Shown here piece after piece: positions 35,252 through 47,399 of a stretch of DNA of 64,000 nt. Source of the DNA: Eucommia ulmoides (taxonomy: Eukaryota; Streptophyta; Magnoliopsida; Garryales; Eucommiaceae); NCBI GenBank assembly GCA_016647705.1, contig CM028338.1, forward strand, positions 35,531,176 to 35,595,175, in the 5' to 3' direction. Numbering within the stretch: position 1 is the first letter of the stretch; each line of letters starts with the position of its first letter. The position numbers were made by a program, and so were the translations under genes. The notes below the pieces were generated by a model that did no database searches, was not told the DNA's origin, and saw only the letters and a list, made by a program, of their open reading frames with translations.

Positions 35252-38200
35252 TTAACTCTGTTTTGCTCTCAGCCACTCAACAAAATTGTCGAGAATCAAC
35301 GGCCAAGCAAGGTCTGCATCGTAGTTGCTAAGATCTGGGAAGCTTATCTGTTTAAAATTAATCAAAAAATTAGAGCTTTTAGAGAAGCTTCCATATCTTA
35401 TTTTATCACCACTTGAATATGATGATTAGCAATAAAGTTTTGGGGAAGATATTTAAGTCTATCAACTGCTATAGAGTCATAACCGAGCTTTTATTCATAA
35501 CATGGTAAACATAAACAATGCACCGTTTGGCAACACATTTCTTATGTACTTACCTTTTTTTGTTTTTAAGAAAAAAAATACTTAAAATCGATGGACTATG
35601 ATCTCTCCACCCAATTTTTTTTCAACCATCTATGAATTTTTTTTTCTAATTAAGCAATCATTTATGGAGATAACATGATATCCTCTCTATACTGGCAAAC
35701 ATACTTTGATTTTTTGTTTTTACTTTTAAGTAAAAATACATTTTTGTCAATTTTTTTTTTTTTTAATTTTGAAAACTTATTTAAAAAAGCGTCACCAAAG
35801 GGTGCTGAAATAAATAACTAATGTTGGTCATATACCCAAGAAAAAAGGGAGAAAATCTGCTAATATGGAAATTAATTTCAATAAAATAAAAACATATGAT
35901 CATGCTTCACAAGCTAAACTGCTGGCAATATTGGTCTATAAATAGCAGAGGGAAGAAACTACCTCGTTACAAAACCGATAAAACCCCAGCCATTGATCCA
36001 TGTTTATGACCTTGTAATCCGTCTGATTCTACACACATACATTTAACAAGAATTACTAATATTTCCGAGCATTATATGTGCTAATGTTTGCACTTGGTTA
36101 TCTTTAAGAATGCGAATTTTAGCAAACATAAGTTGTTAGAAACGTCTCAGTGATGAATTAATTTTCTTCCCCAGTGGAAAAAACATTGATTTTTTAGCTG
36201 CTTCTTTTTTATTCAAATCTCTATGGCTCTCTAGTTCGTCGATTTTCCTTTCTTAGTTTTTGTCATCTTTTTTTTTTTCCTTTTCCATTTTTCTTTTTTC
36301 CAGAGGAATTTAAATAATTTTATTGCAATGGTCTTGAGTTATAAACATAGACAACTCATGTAGAATATAACCGGGGAGTAAAGAAGAGCTTACCCTTAGA
36401 TACTTCATAAACAAATCAACCTGTGCTCGGTATGGGAAACCTAAAACAAGTTCTAGCAATTGACAGATGCTCTCAATGTCTATGCTCTTTTGCTTCTCCT
36501 CTAAAGAAGACAAGAACACAGTTCAGCAAGCAGCTCGAATAGAAACAAGGTAAGGTAGCGTTAGGAAGCACAGTAATTAGAGCTTATGAATTGGAATCAG
36601 AAATGATTGCATGCCAAAAAATGAAAAAAATCAGCATGCTTTCACATGTGATTCTGATTCCGAAGTCTCAATTCTGTGCAGCCAAACATTGCCTGAAAGT
36701 TTTCAGTAATGGACTGTTGACTCCAAACTGTACCTGTTAGGCAATACTGAAATGCGTAGGAATAGAAATCCAAAAAATTTGTCGGCCTTCTAACCTTTTA
36801 AGGGAAAGAAGAAACAAAGGAAGGAAAAAAAATGTAGAAATCAGCACTCAAATACCCCCTTCCAATCAACAAGAAATGTTAAATACAAATTAAAGGGAAC
36901 TAAACACAAATCCATTGGGTCGTACACACCAAAAACAATGCACTGTTTGGTAATCCTTTTTTAAGTTTTTTTTTTCTTTGCTTTTAATCAAAAATGCAAA
37001 ATAAAAAAAATAAAAAATAAAGTAGCATTCGTTTTGCACTTAAAAAAGGCACTTTTAAAAAAATAAAATAAAATAATAGTTACTTTTCTTTTTTTTTTTT
37101 TCTTCGATTTTTATATTCTAAGAGATTGATGGGCTAGTACCTACCTTTCCACAAATTTCCTGAACCATCTATGAAATCCTTTTGGATTAAGAGATCTTTA
37201 GGGATACCTAATAATAATAAGACATGCTCTCTATACTATTAAACACAGTTTAATTTTTCGTTTTTACTTTTAAGAGAGTACTTTTTCTGTCAAATTTACT
37301 ATTAAGTGTTACCAAAGGGGGTGCCATAGTTGGAATACAGTACCTCTTTCTCAAGCTCCGGAAGTGCTTTCTTTAATTTAACAATTGTGTCGGCCTGCAA
37401 TGCTTGAAGGCCTCTCCTCCACTCCTCCTAATCAGAATATATAATCAATAGAGTTCTTCAGAAAAACAGATGACTTCCAGAAAGAGAAAAGAAGCAAGAA
37501 TCTCAAAGTACAAGTGCAAACTGTACGATAACAGAACAGAATGTCTGGGTCTAGAACTGTTCTCACCCATCTTTAGATTTTATATTAAGATAATAAGCAC
37601 ATGCATATAGAAACAAGATTGTCACTCACCAGGGTAAAATATCCTTGTCTTTCAGCTTGCATTTTCCTAACAATGATAACTCATCATTATTGGAATCCAT
37701 TACAGAAATAAAAAACATAAAATTCAAGTCGCTATTATTTAACAGAATTTACCAAGCCAGCATCAGAATCCGGACATCAGTATGTTCCACTTCCAAATCC
37801 AAACAAAGACTCTCTATACCTTCAGGGCTATTACAAGAAAAATTATTGTATTAGACGGTACGGGCAAGAACTCATTATAGTAACAAATTGAGAACTATGA
37901 ATTGAAAATATTTAGTTGCAGACAACAAATTAAAATGTATGAATGGACAAAACGAAGTGTAAGAAATAGGGCAAGAGCACAATTAGACTATGACCGTCCA
38001 ACTATAATTCTGGTGATTGATTACCAAAAACATTTGACTTTAATTTCAAGTACCATTGTTAGTGGAACTTAATTTGAAGTTATGAACATGAGATAGCCTT
38101 CCTCAATTCTTCAGGGTGAACAAAAATTGCAATTCCCCGGTTTGGAATTGCACAAAACAGTTTTTTATTTGCAAAAAAAAAAAAAAGAAAAAGAAAAAAG

Positions 38201-40253
38201 AAAATCGTGAAGTACTGTTATACACTTGCTTGGCATGTGTTACAAAATGAGGCAAAAAGTACCAGTTCAGCAACTTGGCATGCGTCAGGGAAAAAAATGA
38301 CATTTTGAAACTATTTGCAATAGACATCCAGACATAACTTCACTTGTACATCTAAGGGGAAAAGGAAGGAATAGATTAGAATAAAAAAAAAAGGTGTATA
38401 TTCTATTTAAGAGAGCCACCATCCTACTAGAGTATGTTATGCCCCTATAAATTTCGATAAAAAGTTATGGACACTCATACGGATTTTTTTTTTTTTCCTT
38501 TCAGGGGGGTGGGGGTAGGGGGGTGGGTAACCATGGAGTTCTTGATGCTCTAAGATATAAAATGCGAACCCCATTCACCATTTTATTTGTTCTGGTAGAG
38601 CAAAGTTTCCACATGCTGATTCTCAAATTCGGAAGTGTGTACTAGTAGAAAAAATGAATTCATCCAAAATATACACACCAGTGGCCTATTAGAAAGGGTA
38701 TGACACTTTCTTTTAAAATAACATGGATATTAATTTTGAACACGTGGAAATAAGAAAATTCCAACAGATACATTCTTATGAAACAAAAAAAGTTGATGTA
38801 CAGGTCATTAGAAAGCAATTCAACATGAATATTACACTTAACATCTAAGTTTGGGTCATTTGTGAGCAACCAAGGGAGGATATGCAATACCAGAGTAAGG
38901 GGAAAAATATAACATGAATCATGGGGTTTATTAGAGTACACTCACTCAATCATGCCAGTCGAATTACTCGCGTATGAATAAAAGACTTGATCAATCCTTT
39001 CCAACTCTTTTGAGGCTGCTTTACCTGATGCTGGAGGAATGAAATTTGCGTAGCCAATGGAATTAAATAACAATGATAATGCAAATAAATTGAGAAAGGA
39101 TGCACATGAAATACATGCATTTAGTAATAGTTGCTGAAGTCCTTTTCAATTTAAATATTCATGAATGTCATGGGCAGCTAATGAACACGTTGGGGGTGGC
39201 TCAACTCTCAAGTAAGATTTGTCTAATTATCACTATTAATCCCAGTCTGAAACTCAGGTTCATCTCATAAACAAGCTAAATGCTTATGGGCCAACTCTAT
39301 GGCCTACATGGGTCATAATTCGATCTGTTATCAGTATTTGGGTTTATTTTGAGGGATTGCGACAAGTTTTTACATAAGATATCCTGAAAGCATGAGCCCG
39401 AATGCGTGCACGATTCTAAATCACTATGAAAAAATATATCTTGAGTCTACTTTCTTAAACAAAAATTGTTTATTCCTTTTTATATTGAGAGAATCCTAGG
39501 TAAGGTTAAAAAGAGAAATTTTTAAGAGCATTTTCAATAAAATAAATTGTCACTTATTATTCAGAGTTTTACAAAAATCAGTAGTATCTTATAATATAAA
39601 TCATAAACACATCTAATAAAATGACAGTATTTAACATTCCAATGATACATAATTACAACTTCAAACAATACAGTAAAGACGCCATTCTAATCATCTTATG
39701 ATATGTGATATGCCTGTGCCCTTGCAGCCTTCGTTTCAAGTACTACAATCATATAATTTAATATAATATATCCAATATATGCAGTGAGTGATAAAATAAA
39801 AATTTATACCATGATGAGTCAAAGTAGGAATTTTTTCGGTCACAAAGGGAGAGAGTTTGAGCTCTACCCAATCAAAACAAGTTTCTTAGATTCGATATAG
39901 AGTTAAGCTCAAATTCAAACTCGATAATAATAATGATGATGATGATGATGATGATGATGATAACCGAGCTGAACCTGAGCAGGTATGAATGAACTAATGC
40001 ATAAGTATTCAGTTTCAAACTTTACTAATCAAAAACTCAACTTGCAATTCAACTCGCGCAGAATGAAACGCCTATAAATCACGAAACTCCACAGCGAACC
40101 GAGCGTATTTAACCGAATTTTCACAACAATTGCACCGGGATCGAATCCAACCAGAAGGAAAAGTCAATTACCTGATCGGAAAAGGTCGGCAGCCAGTGAA
40201 TTCGTCGACGCGGCAGAATTGCCTGGGCCTTTCCTGGATGAAGCGCGAGGCAT
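35252..40253 (-). CDS. DCN1-like protein (cullin neddylation E3 co-factor, PONY/DCUN1 domain)
   Basis: Nine exons on the minus strand: 40172-40253, 38946-39030, 37753-37827, 37630-37666, 37344-37427, 36734-36794, 36394-36500, 35963-36028 and 35252-35347. All introns are GT-AG and all phases agree. They total 693 nt, encoding 230 aa. The start MPRASSRKGPGNSAAS is a short, basic and serine-rich N-terminus with no UBA domain. The PONY domain follows from about residue 36: ERIDQVFYSYA, then GMIDPEGIESLCLDLEVEHTD, RILMLAWKMQAERQGYFT, EEWRRGL, FLDFYSYAFQYCL, IDIESICQLLELVLG and NMDQWLGFYRFCNE. It ends DADLAWPLILDNFVEWL, the conserved D-A-D patch that binds the cullin WHB domain. DCN1 proteins recruit RCE1/UBC12-type NEDD8 E2 to cullin-RBX1 and stimulate neddylation. 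The UBA-less form resembles animal DCNL4/5-type or shorter plant paralogues. The gene looks intact despite several intronic MITEs. Confidence 0.95.
35520..35805. mobile_element. MITE in intron 8 of the DCN1-like gene
   Basis: Ends GCACCGTTTGGCAACAC and GCACCCTTTGGTGACGC (right, reverse complement) form a TIR of about 17 bp. The interior shares CCATCTATGAA, CTCTCTATACT and TTTTTTGTTTTTACTTTTAAG with the copy at 36940-37324. No clear target duplication was found, so the superfamily is uncertain. Confidence 0.65.
36554..36693. mobile_element. MITE in intron 6 of the DCN1-like gene
   Basis: Ends GGTAGCGTTAGGAAGCACAG and GGCAATGTTTGGCTGCACAG (right, reverse complement) match at 14 of 20 positions. 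The flanking triplets TAA and TGA differ by one base. Inner GGAATCAGAAATGATT pairs with GATTCTGATTCC. This is a 140-bp Tourist-like foldback element, moderately degraded. Confidence 0.6.
36940..37324. mobile_element. MITE in intron 5 of the DCN1-like gene
   Basis: Second copy of the family at 35520-35805. The left end is GCACTGTTTGGTAA and the right end, reverse-complemented, is GCACCCCCTTTGGTAACAC. Its right limit is only about 20 bp from exon 5 (37344-37427), close to the splice donor of that exon. Confidence 0.6.
38504..38527 (+). other. G-quadruplex-capable run in intron 2 of the DCN1-like gene
   Basis: Four G runs (6, 5, 6 and 3 or more) are separated by loops of one or two bases. They follow a T tract and stand on the strand opposite the transcript. 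The pre-mRNA would therefore carry the C-rich complement, and the DNA coding strand would be C-rich. Confidence 0.75.
39934..39962. repeat. (GAT)n microsatellite in intron 1 of the DCN1-like gene
   Basis: About nine uninterrupted GAT units preceded by a short AAT run. Confidence 0.9.
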
Positions 40254-42239
40254 CTTGAAGAATTATGTATACTAAACAGAGAAGATCGAGGCAATTAACT
40301 GAAGATTTATGAACTCTCGAGCGATCGACAATACGTCGCTCGAAAGATTTATCAGAGGTAGCGAACGATCCTCCTGCTGAGGGAGAGAGAGAGAACTGCG
40401 AATATCTTTATGGCTTGGTGGCTATGGAAAGTGTGCGCATCTCACACTTCAATGTCACAGGACGGCGTACGGTAGCAGAAGGTGCGATTCACGAGATTGG
40501 GTTGTTTAAAGGAGTGTGATTGGACGTGGTCCACCTGCGACGAGGCTTCTTCACTGTAGTACCACAAGTAGCTTTTATATATATATTTTTTCAACAATAG
40601 ATAAATTTTCCATGTTCTTAGGTGTGTTAAACAAAATTTTACATTCTCTCTCGGGATGAGCTTGATGATGTGGGCATGTTCCCTTATCATTCTCTTGTAT
40701 TCGTTAATCCAACATTTGAAGTTGTGGTCTTTTGGGTATTATTCTATTATAAGCTTGACAAACTCAGTTACGTCAGTTTTCACGACGATACGTGAGTAGT
40801 CATGGTTGGACGCTATGTTTGATTCCATTTGTGAATGCCTCTAATTTAAGCTTTGAGGTTATTGCAGTTGCACAAGAAACAGTAAAAATCGAATTGCCAC
40901 ACATATTTGTCTCTTAAAAATCCTCCAAAGCCACCTTGACCTATGCTTCATTTGACACAAATTTAACTTTTTAATATGATATACAAATCTCTTCAACTTT
41001 TCAATGTAGCACTATTGGAACTACATGAAATTTGATGCACGTATTACTCACTCACTCTCTCTCTCACACACAAATGTCAATTAGAAGATATGAACAAAAA
41101 TCAAGCTTAAATTTAGATAGAAAATTTTAATTTAGCTATTTTTTTTTATTTTAATAAAAATAAGGGTAGTTTAGAATTCACAAATTAAAAATTTAGATCC
41201 ATACAATCCATTTGCCCGAAGTAACATTAACTTTTTGGTTAACGTTTTTATTTGTCTGTTTCTATTCCCAAAAAAAATAAAATGAGAATTCTATCTCCGT
41301 CATCAATAAATTATGAGAACAAAAATGCGTCTGTGAACGATAATTGTTCTTAAATTGTTTTATAATTTATGAGAACAAAATTGAAGAAATATTTCGTTGC
41401 ATCATTAGTTTCATATATTTATGTGTGTGTGTGTAAGCTAATATTTATTATAAATGTAAATAAAAGCTATATATTTATTTTAGGTAATCAATTTTCATAA
41501 ATTATAACAAAATAAAAATTTATTTATAAGATTAACTATAACTTAATAAAGTAATTATCTCAAAGTATTTTATTGTGTTTCTCTTAGTCTAAACTGATGA
41601 ATAAGTTAAGAATATTTTTCACAATGAATGTTAACAGTTTTTCTCCTCAAAATCCCAAGAATTTTGGGATTAATCTAAAAAAATTGAGAATATTTGGGAA
41701 CAAAAACATGTTATACCCAACATATTTCTATTTTTAAATTTTAAATATTTTAAAAATAAAAATAAATATTTGGGAGCAGAAACACTAAACAAACATGGCC
41801 CCAATAATCCTATCAGAAATCAAAAGTCACGATGCCACATGATAATCAACGAACAAATTTAAAATTCAAAAATTTCATGTAATGTAATAATTGTGAAATT
41901 ATAACAGAATCACTAAATTTTTTAATATTACTGTAATTAGTGAATTGGACGAATAGTGAACCACCAAGATTATAAAATTATTTTTCTCTTGGGAGGGGGG
42001 TGTTTGAGCCGGTTTGGGCTCGTTGGGCCGAGTTCAATTGAAGGGCCGAAAAGTGTAATTACAAGCTGGGTAGAGATAGTTAAAAGAGGAGAGTCCATGA
42101 TTATAAGCTAATGCAAAAGGTGTTGGCTTCTAATTTCGTATTATCATGTGAAAATTGGGTAGGACTGTTTTTTTGGGGGGATATCCCATGACCACTAAAT
42201 CCCATTTATATTCAGGGAAAATTATCGATAATCTCATAT
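40254..42239. other. Upstream region of the DCN1-like gene and AT-rich spacer
   Basis: The first few hundred bases upstream of the start codon are less AT-rich and contain a GA repeat near 40382-40394, compatible with a 5' UTR and promoter. From about 41040 a CTCTCTCTCACACACA run occurs. Between 41270 and 41810 AT-rich repeats with ATTATGAGAACAAAA recur. No gene is supportable. Confidence 0.45.
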
Positions 42240-43030
42240 GAAATTATCAATTAATTCTAACGGTTTAAAAATAATAAACTAAATAATTCCAGTGTATAGA
42301 TTTTTTGAATTGTCCAATCCCAAATTTTAAAAATGCAGAAATTATATGACAAATTTGCTTTTGCAAGATTTACGGGATTGAGATTTTCTATATTTATCGA
42401 TTTCATAACAAAATCATTTTATTAAAATCAAAATAACTATTACTATATATTTTTTTTCATGATCTAATTATATATTCAAATTCGTGTGGATAAGATCTTC
42501 AAAGTAATATCACATTCATTATTTTTTTCATTAGTTTCAGTTTCGTACATTCAATTTACATTTAACATGGTACTTTCAGAATTTTTAATTTTCACATTCA
42601 TATTATATTTAATATGATTTTGTATATTATCAAAACACAATTGAGTGTTACAACTTTTAAATTACCTTTATCAATAAGTTATATTATATTCAACATGTTC
42701 ATTTGTGTTGTTATCAACATTAATTAATTAATTAATATTAATTCTATTGCATTAAATGTTATTTTTAATATTAACGGAACACACTGATTATAATGATATT
42801 ATATATAACATTAACATCACAGTTAATGTTATATATAACAATCACATGGATCTTAATTCAAAATTAAAAAAATATATTAATATCTCATTTTGAAGGTTAT
42901 GGATTATAGATCATTGTGATGTAAAAAAAATAGTTAAACAACAATCACAATTGGAAAAAATAATAGATTTTGTTTTTAGTTTCATTAGTAATTTATTACC
43001 ATATTTTGTTTTGAGTTTTTAGGGGTGCTG
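42240..43030. repeat. Dispersed repeat, copy 2 (first copy at 10.3-11.1 kb)
   Basis: Co-linear with 10300-11125 and in the same orientation. It shares AAAATCATTTTATTAAAATC, GATAAGATCTTCAAA, CAAAACACAATTGAGTGTTAC and TAATTTATTACCATATTTTG, and ends at TTTTTAGGGGTG. No coding capacity. Confidence 0.65.
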
Positions 43031-43034
43031 TCAC

Positions 43035-43781
43035 CACTTATTTTGTAACTAAAATATTTTTTTTAGTGATTTTAGTTGAGTTAGCTAAATTTTTTAGTTA
43101 CAATTGACTATAAAATTGTAAATTTGATCTTAAAGACAATAAAAGACAATGTAAAGACAGTGTGAATACAAGAACGTTGAACGAATTGTCCTTATTTTTA
43201 TGACAAAATCAGCATTTTAGTAGATTACACAAAAATCTCTTGCCTAAGCATGATTTCATTAGTGCCCCTCTCTCTACATGTGGACTTTTTATGTTTAACA
43301 TTTCATCCCAAACAAAGAACATAGTAGAAAATGGATGCATTTTTAGATTTTTTTTTTTTTAAAAACATTATAAATCTAATTATTTATGTAATTTAATTTG
43401 ATATATTTTCATATATCAATGCGTTATTCATGGTGAGAAGAAGAACGTGAGATACTAATTTGTCAAAAATTTGTTAATAAAAAATTGATTTTCAAAATAG
43501 TCCTATTATATTAATTGAAATATATAAAATGAATAATCTCACATTAGTTAATAAAAAATACTTAAACCCCATTGCTAATCCATTTTGGATTGTGACCTGG
43601 GTTAGGTTATGAGTCGTTGGTTTGGGTTTGGACTTGGATTTATCTAAGTAGAGAGAATGTTTTTTAGATTTTTCTTTTTAAATTGTTTTTAGCAATTTTC
43701 CTAACAAAATAAGACTTGTCTTTTCATATTTGTAACTCATTTTTAATAAGGAGTTACATGTGATTAATTCTTAATAACTTT
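43035..43781. other. AT-rich spacer before the copia element
   Basis: No gene. Parts of it may belong to the copia LTR if that LTR is longer than the 161 bp annotated. With only one LTR copy this cannot be tested here. Confidence 0.4.
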
Positions 43782-43942
43782 TGTTAATGTATTATATAAA
43801 CTTGGCCCACTTGGCCCATTAGGGCAAAACCCTAACCTCCACTTTCCCTATAAATATGTGTATATATTATTGTATTCTTTGTATCTCTTTCTCATAATAT
43901 CAATACGCTATTTATGTTTCCCACTTCTCAATTATCTTAACA
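43782..43942 (+). repeat. Probable copia 5' LTR with TATA box
   Basis: TG...CA ends directly before the primer binding site. TATAAATA at 43849-43856 sits inside, followed by a pyrimidine-rich leader. The start is a best guess because no second LTR exists for comparison. Confidence 0.55.
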
Positions 43943-44734
43943 TGGTATCAAGAGCAAGTCTTTCCTGGACCTGTTCTCTTTAAACATTTTTTTTGAAACC
44001 CTAATGCTTCCGCTGCCGTTGTCTCTTTTTTTCTTGCGGTTTTCATCACTGCTATAGGCTTCATCACCATTCCGATATCAACAACCATCATACCACTGTC
44101 TTTGTCTTGAAAAGACGTACGCAACACCACAAAAATCACCGCCATCGGAGTATCGATGCGCCCTAACGCGCCAACCACAGCCTGTAGTACCCCCTAACTG
44201 TGCCGTCTCGGATTTTGAGCTCTACCTTCTCAACTAGAGCTCCAAATCCATCTCACAATATACTATCGGAACCGTCTCGACGAGACGTTTCCAATGACTC
44301 AAAGAATAGCGTGATTCGACCCACCACGCACCCTCACGCGCAGCCTTTTTATCTTTGGCCCTAGATCCACCCACCACCGTATGATGTTTCAGCCTACCTA
44401 CTACCACGTCAGCCCTAACAGTCCAGTCAGTTGCTACCTTAGTGTCCTGTCAGATAACAAGTCAGCGCCGCATCAACGCCATATCAGCAACACGTCAACA
44501 GTTGACTGCCATGTCAGCGCCAGTCACTATTGCTCTGCCAAGTCACTGTTTTTTTTAGGTACCTTTCTTTGACCCTTTCAGGTGTTTTTAGACCGATTTT
44601 CTATAAAGTTGGATTGATTCTAGGGATTTTTCGACATTCTTATTTTGTTTCTGGCCTCCGTTTTGTGATTTGAGACTCACAAAATATACTTTTTGTTATA
44701 TTTTGTTGGTTTCTACACCGGTTTACTTTTCTCT

Positions 44735-46170
44735 TGGCGCCTAAGGCTGAATCGGACTTACCTTGGGTTATCACTACTATTCTGAATGAATCTAATTATG
44801 TCGTGTGGGCTCAAGAAATGTCTGGTTTCCTCTATGGATGAAAATTATAGCATTTCATGACTAGAGATATTACTGAACCCAAGAAGAAAGACGACGAAGA
44901 TGCTACCAAATACATTGACCGTCTAGAGAACTGAGATAGCAAAAATCACCAAATTCTCACATGGTTTTGTGCCACCATCATCCCAGAGATCAAATTTCAA
45001 TTTGGTACACTTCATACGACTAAAGAAACTTGGGATCTTCGCCAGCATCGCTACACCAGGGTAAACATCTCAAATGAGTATCGTCTTCTTTCCACCTTTC
45101 ATAGTATGCGCTAAGAACCTGGTTAATCTGCCAACAATTTTCTATCTCAGATGACTACCGTGTGGAACCAGTTGGCTATCATTAAGCCAACATGGGAATG
45201 TACAAAAGACGATGATGATCATGGAAAGTACCGAACTGAGACACGCATTATGCAATTCTTTATGGGTTTGAGAGAGGGATTTGACCCTGTATGAGTTTCA
45301 ATCCTACATCGGGGCATGATACCTTCCCTAAATGATGTCTTTTCTGATATACTTAGTAAGGAAACATGTCTTGTCATATTACAAGGATCTCATACAGATG
45401 TTGCCCTTGTAGCACCAATTGCTCCTGCAGCACCAGTTACTCCTGTAGCACCAGTTGCTCTTGCCACACTAGCTGCGAAGGCCAGTCCATCCTAGAAGTC
45501 CTTCTATTGCAAGTATTGTTATTCACAAGGGTATGAATTGCTTAAATGTCCTTCTCGCCTATGTAAAGTCTATAGAGAATGGGGCCACTATCTTGCAAAC
45601 TACCCTAAACTTTCATCTGGAAATCAGTCAAATGGGAACCAATATCGCTCTCGAGTCTCTCGCAATCGGTCTTATTCTAAGCCAAAGAATGTTGCTGCTG
45701 TAACCACTGATGGTACTCCAATTTTATCCAACTCTCAACCTGATTGGAGTGGTTTCTGCACCGTTCTTACTAAGGCTCTAACTAAAACTGGTAACAATAT
45801 AGCCATATCAGCTATGCCAGTTACATCCCGATGGTATTTTGATTCTCTCTGTTGCAATCACATGACTTCTGCTACCTCTATCTTTTCCTCTAAAACCCGT
45901 GATGAGCATGCACCTACTATTCACACTGCCAATGGATCAAATATGTTGGTAAGCCATACTGGACACGTTGATAGTTCTCAATTGTCTCTCCCTGACACAT
46001 ATTTGGTCCATAATCTTACGCTTAATCTTATATCTGTTGGACAACTATGTGATCTTGGACTTGACTTGTATTTTTCTTCTACTGGTTGTCGTGTGCAGGA
46101 CTCTCAGACAGGAAAACTCCTTGGAATTGACCGTAAAGTTGGACACTTCTTTGAGCTTACTTACCTCTAA
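44735..46170 (+). pseudogene. Copia gag and protease fragment
   Basis: Gag reads from about 44735 (PKAESDLPWVITTIL, NYVVWAQEMSGFLYG) through a retrotransposon gag segment (MTTVWNQLAII, RIMQFFMGLREGFDPV). A proline/alanine-rich linker near 45405-45480 repeats APVTPVAPVA. The zinc knuckle region is CPSRLCKVYREWGHYLANYP, with the second half of CCHC lost. Protease appears as WYFDSLCCNHMTS near 45833, where D-S-G is expected, so the active-site Gly is missing. The GAG-pre-integrase part (LISVGQLCDLGLDLYF) ends at 46168. Stops at about 44855, 45112 and 45292 interrupt gag. Confidence 0.8.
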
Positions 46171-46179
46171 GTCCCATCC

Positions 46180-46880
46180 TCACCATCACCAAACCAATCA
46201 GCTGCATCTATCCCAACACTCTCACCCGTGGAATTGTGACACTCTCGGTTAGGTCACATTTCATCCAACCGTCTACGTTATCTTATTTCTAGTGCTCAGT
46301 TAGGTTCATTTAGCATGAGACTTTTCATTGTATTCATTGTCAACTTACAAAGTAATCAGCTTTACCTTTTAATAAAAATCATTCTGTTTCCCTTGTACTT
46401 TTTGATTTAGTATATTATGATGTTTGGGGGATTTCTCCTCATGCATCAATGGGTGGTGCTTGCTATTTTGTTATATTTGTAGATGACTATTCTCATTATA
46501 CATGGTTGTTTCTTATGAAAAACAGATCTGAACTCTTTTAAATATATTCTGATTTTTCTTCTATGGTTCAAACTCAATTTTCTCGAAATATCAAAGTTTT
46601 TTATTCAGATAATACAATGAAATACAAAGATTGCTTTTTCTAAACCCACTTCACAAAAATGACACGCTCTCCTACCGCTCGTGCCCTGGAACCTCCCAAC
46701 AACATGGACGAGCCGAACGCAAACATAAACACATTCTTAACACCGTTCATGCTAGACTCATTTTGTCATCATGTCCTGAGCATTTCTGGGGTCATGTTGC
46801 CTTAACCGCAGTGTACACAATCAACTATGTCCCTTCCGCCACAATCCAGAATCAATCCCCAGTCGAGCTCCTTTTTTGGT
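46180..46880 (+). pseudogene. Copia integrase fragment
   Basis: After frameshifts the integrase core is readable. There is a decayed HHCC zinc region, then a segment equivalent to LVYYDVWGISPHAS, FVIFVDDYSHYTWLFLMK and FYSDNTMKYK, and HGRAERKHKHILNTVHARL near 46701 with the catalytic Glu. The segment ends at SPVELLFW. Following bases (46880-47095) read as the C-terminal part, KPRAHLCCFIGYG and YRCWDPISK. Confidence 0.78.
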
Positions 46881-47399
46881 AAATCTCCTGATTTTACTTT
46901 GAACTTAGAGTCTTTGGTTACGTTTGTTTTATTCTTCTCAAATCACATGAACACAACAAACTGAAACCAAGGGCTCACCTGTGTTGTTTCATTGGATATG
47001 GTATTGAACATAAGGGGTATCGGTGCTGGGATCCAATTTCTAAAACTCTTTGTATATCTCGTCATGTCATTTCTAGGGAACATCAAATGTTCTCTTCCTC
47101 ACAGTAATTTTACATGTCTACCATCACTAACTCCTACTGATCCATCTATTGAGTTATTTCCTGAGAATCTAGTTTTAGGTACTGTTGAGTCCACCTCAAA
47201 ATCACCAGCTGATATCACCCCTCTGACCTAATTGGTCGTACTTGAGGATATTCCTATGTCTGATGAGTCTGTAGTGACTCCCTCTAAGAGCCAGGCTCTA
47301 GATCACTCCCGCAGATCTACCAGGGTAACACATCGTCCTCCCTATTTTTCTGATTATCATTGTTTTTCCACTATACTTTATCTGCATGAGCCTTAATCC

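Noticed and set aside
41220-41810. Possible MITE sharing ATTATGAGAACAAAA-like motifs with intron 2 of the deSI-like gene
   Set aside because: Similarity is short and AT-rich, and no boundaries could be set.
44381-44572. 63-residue frame in the copia leader
   Set aside because: Lies between primer site and gag, is not in the gag frame and has no homology that I recognise.
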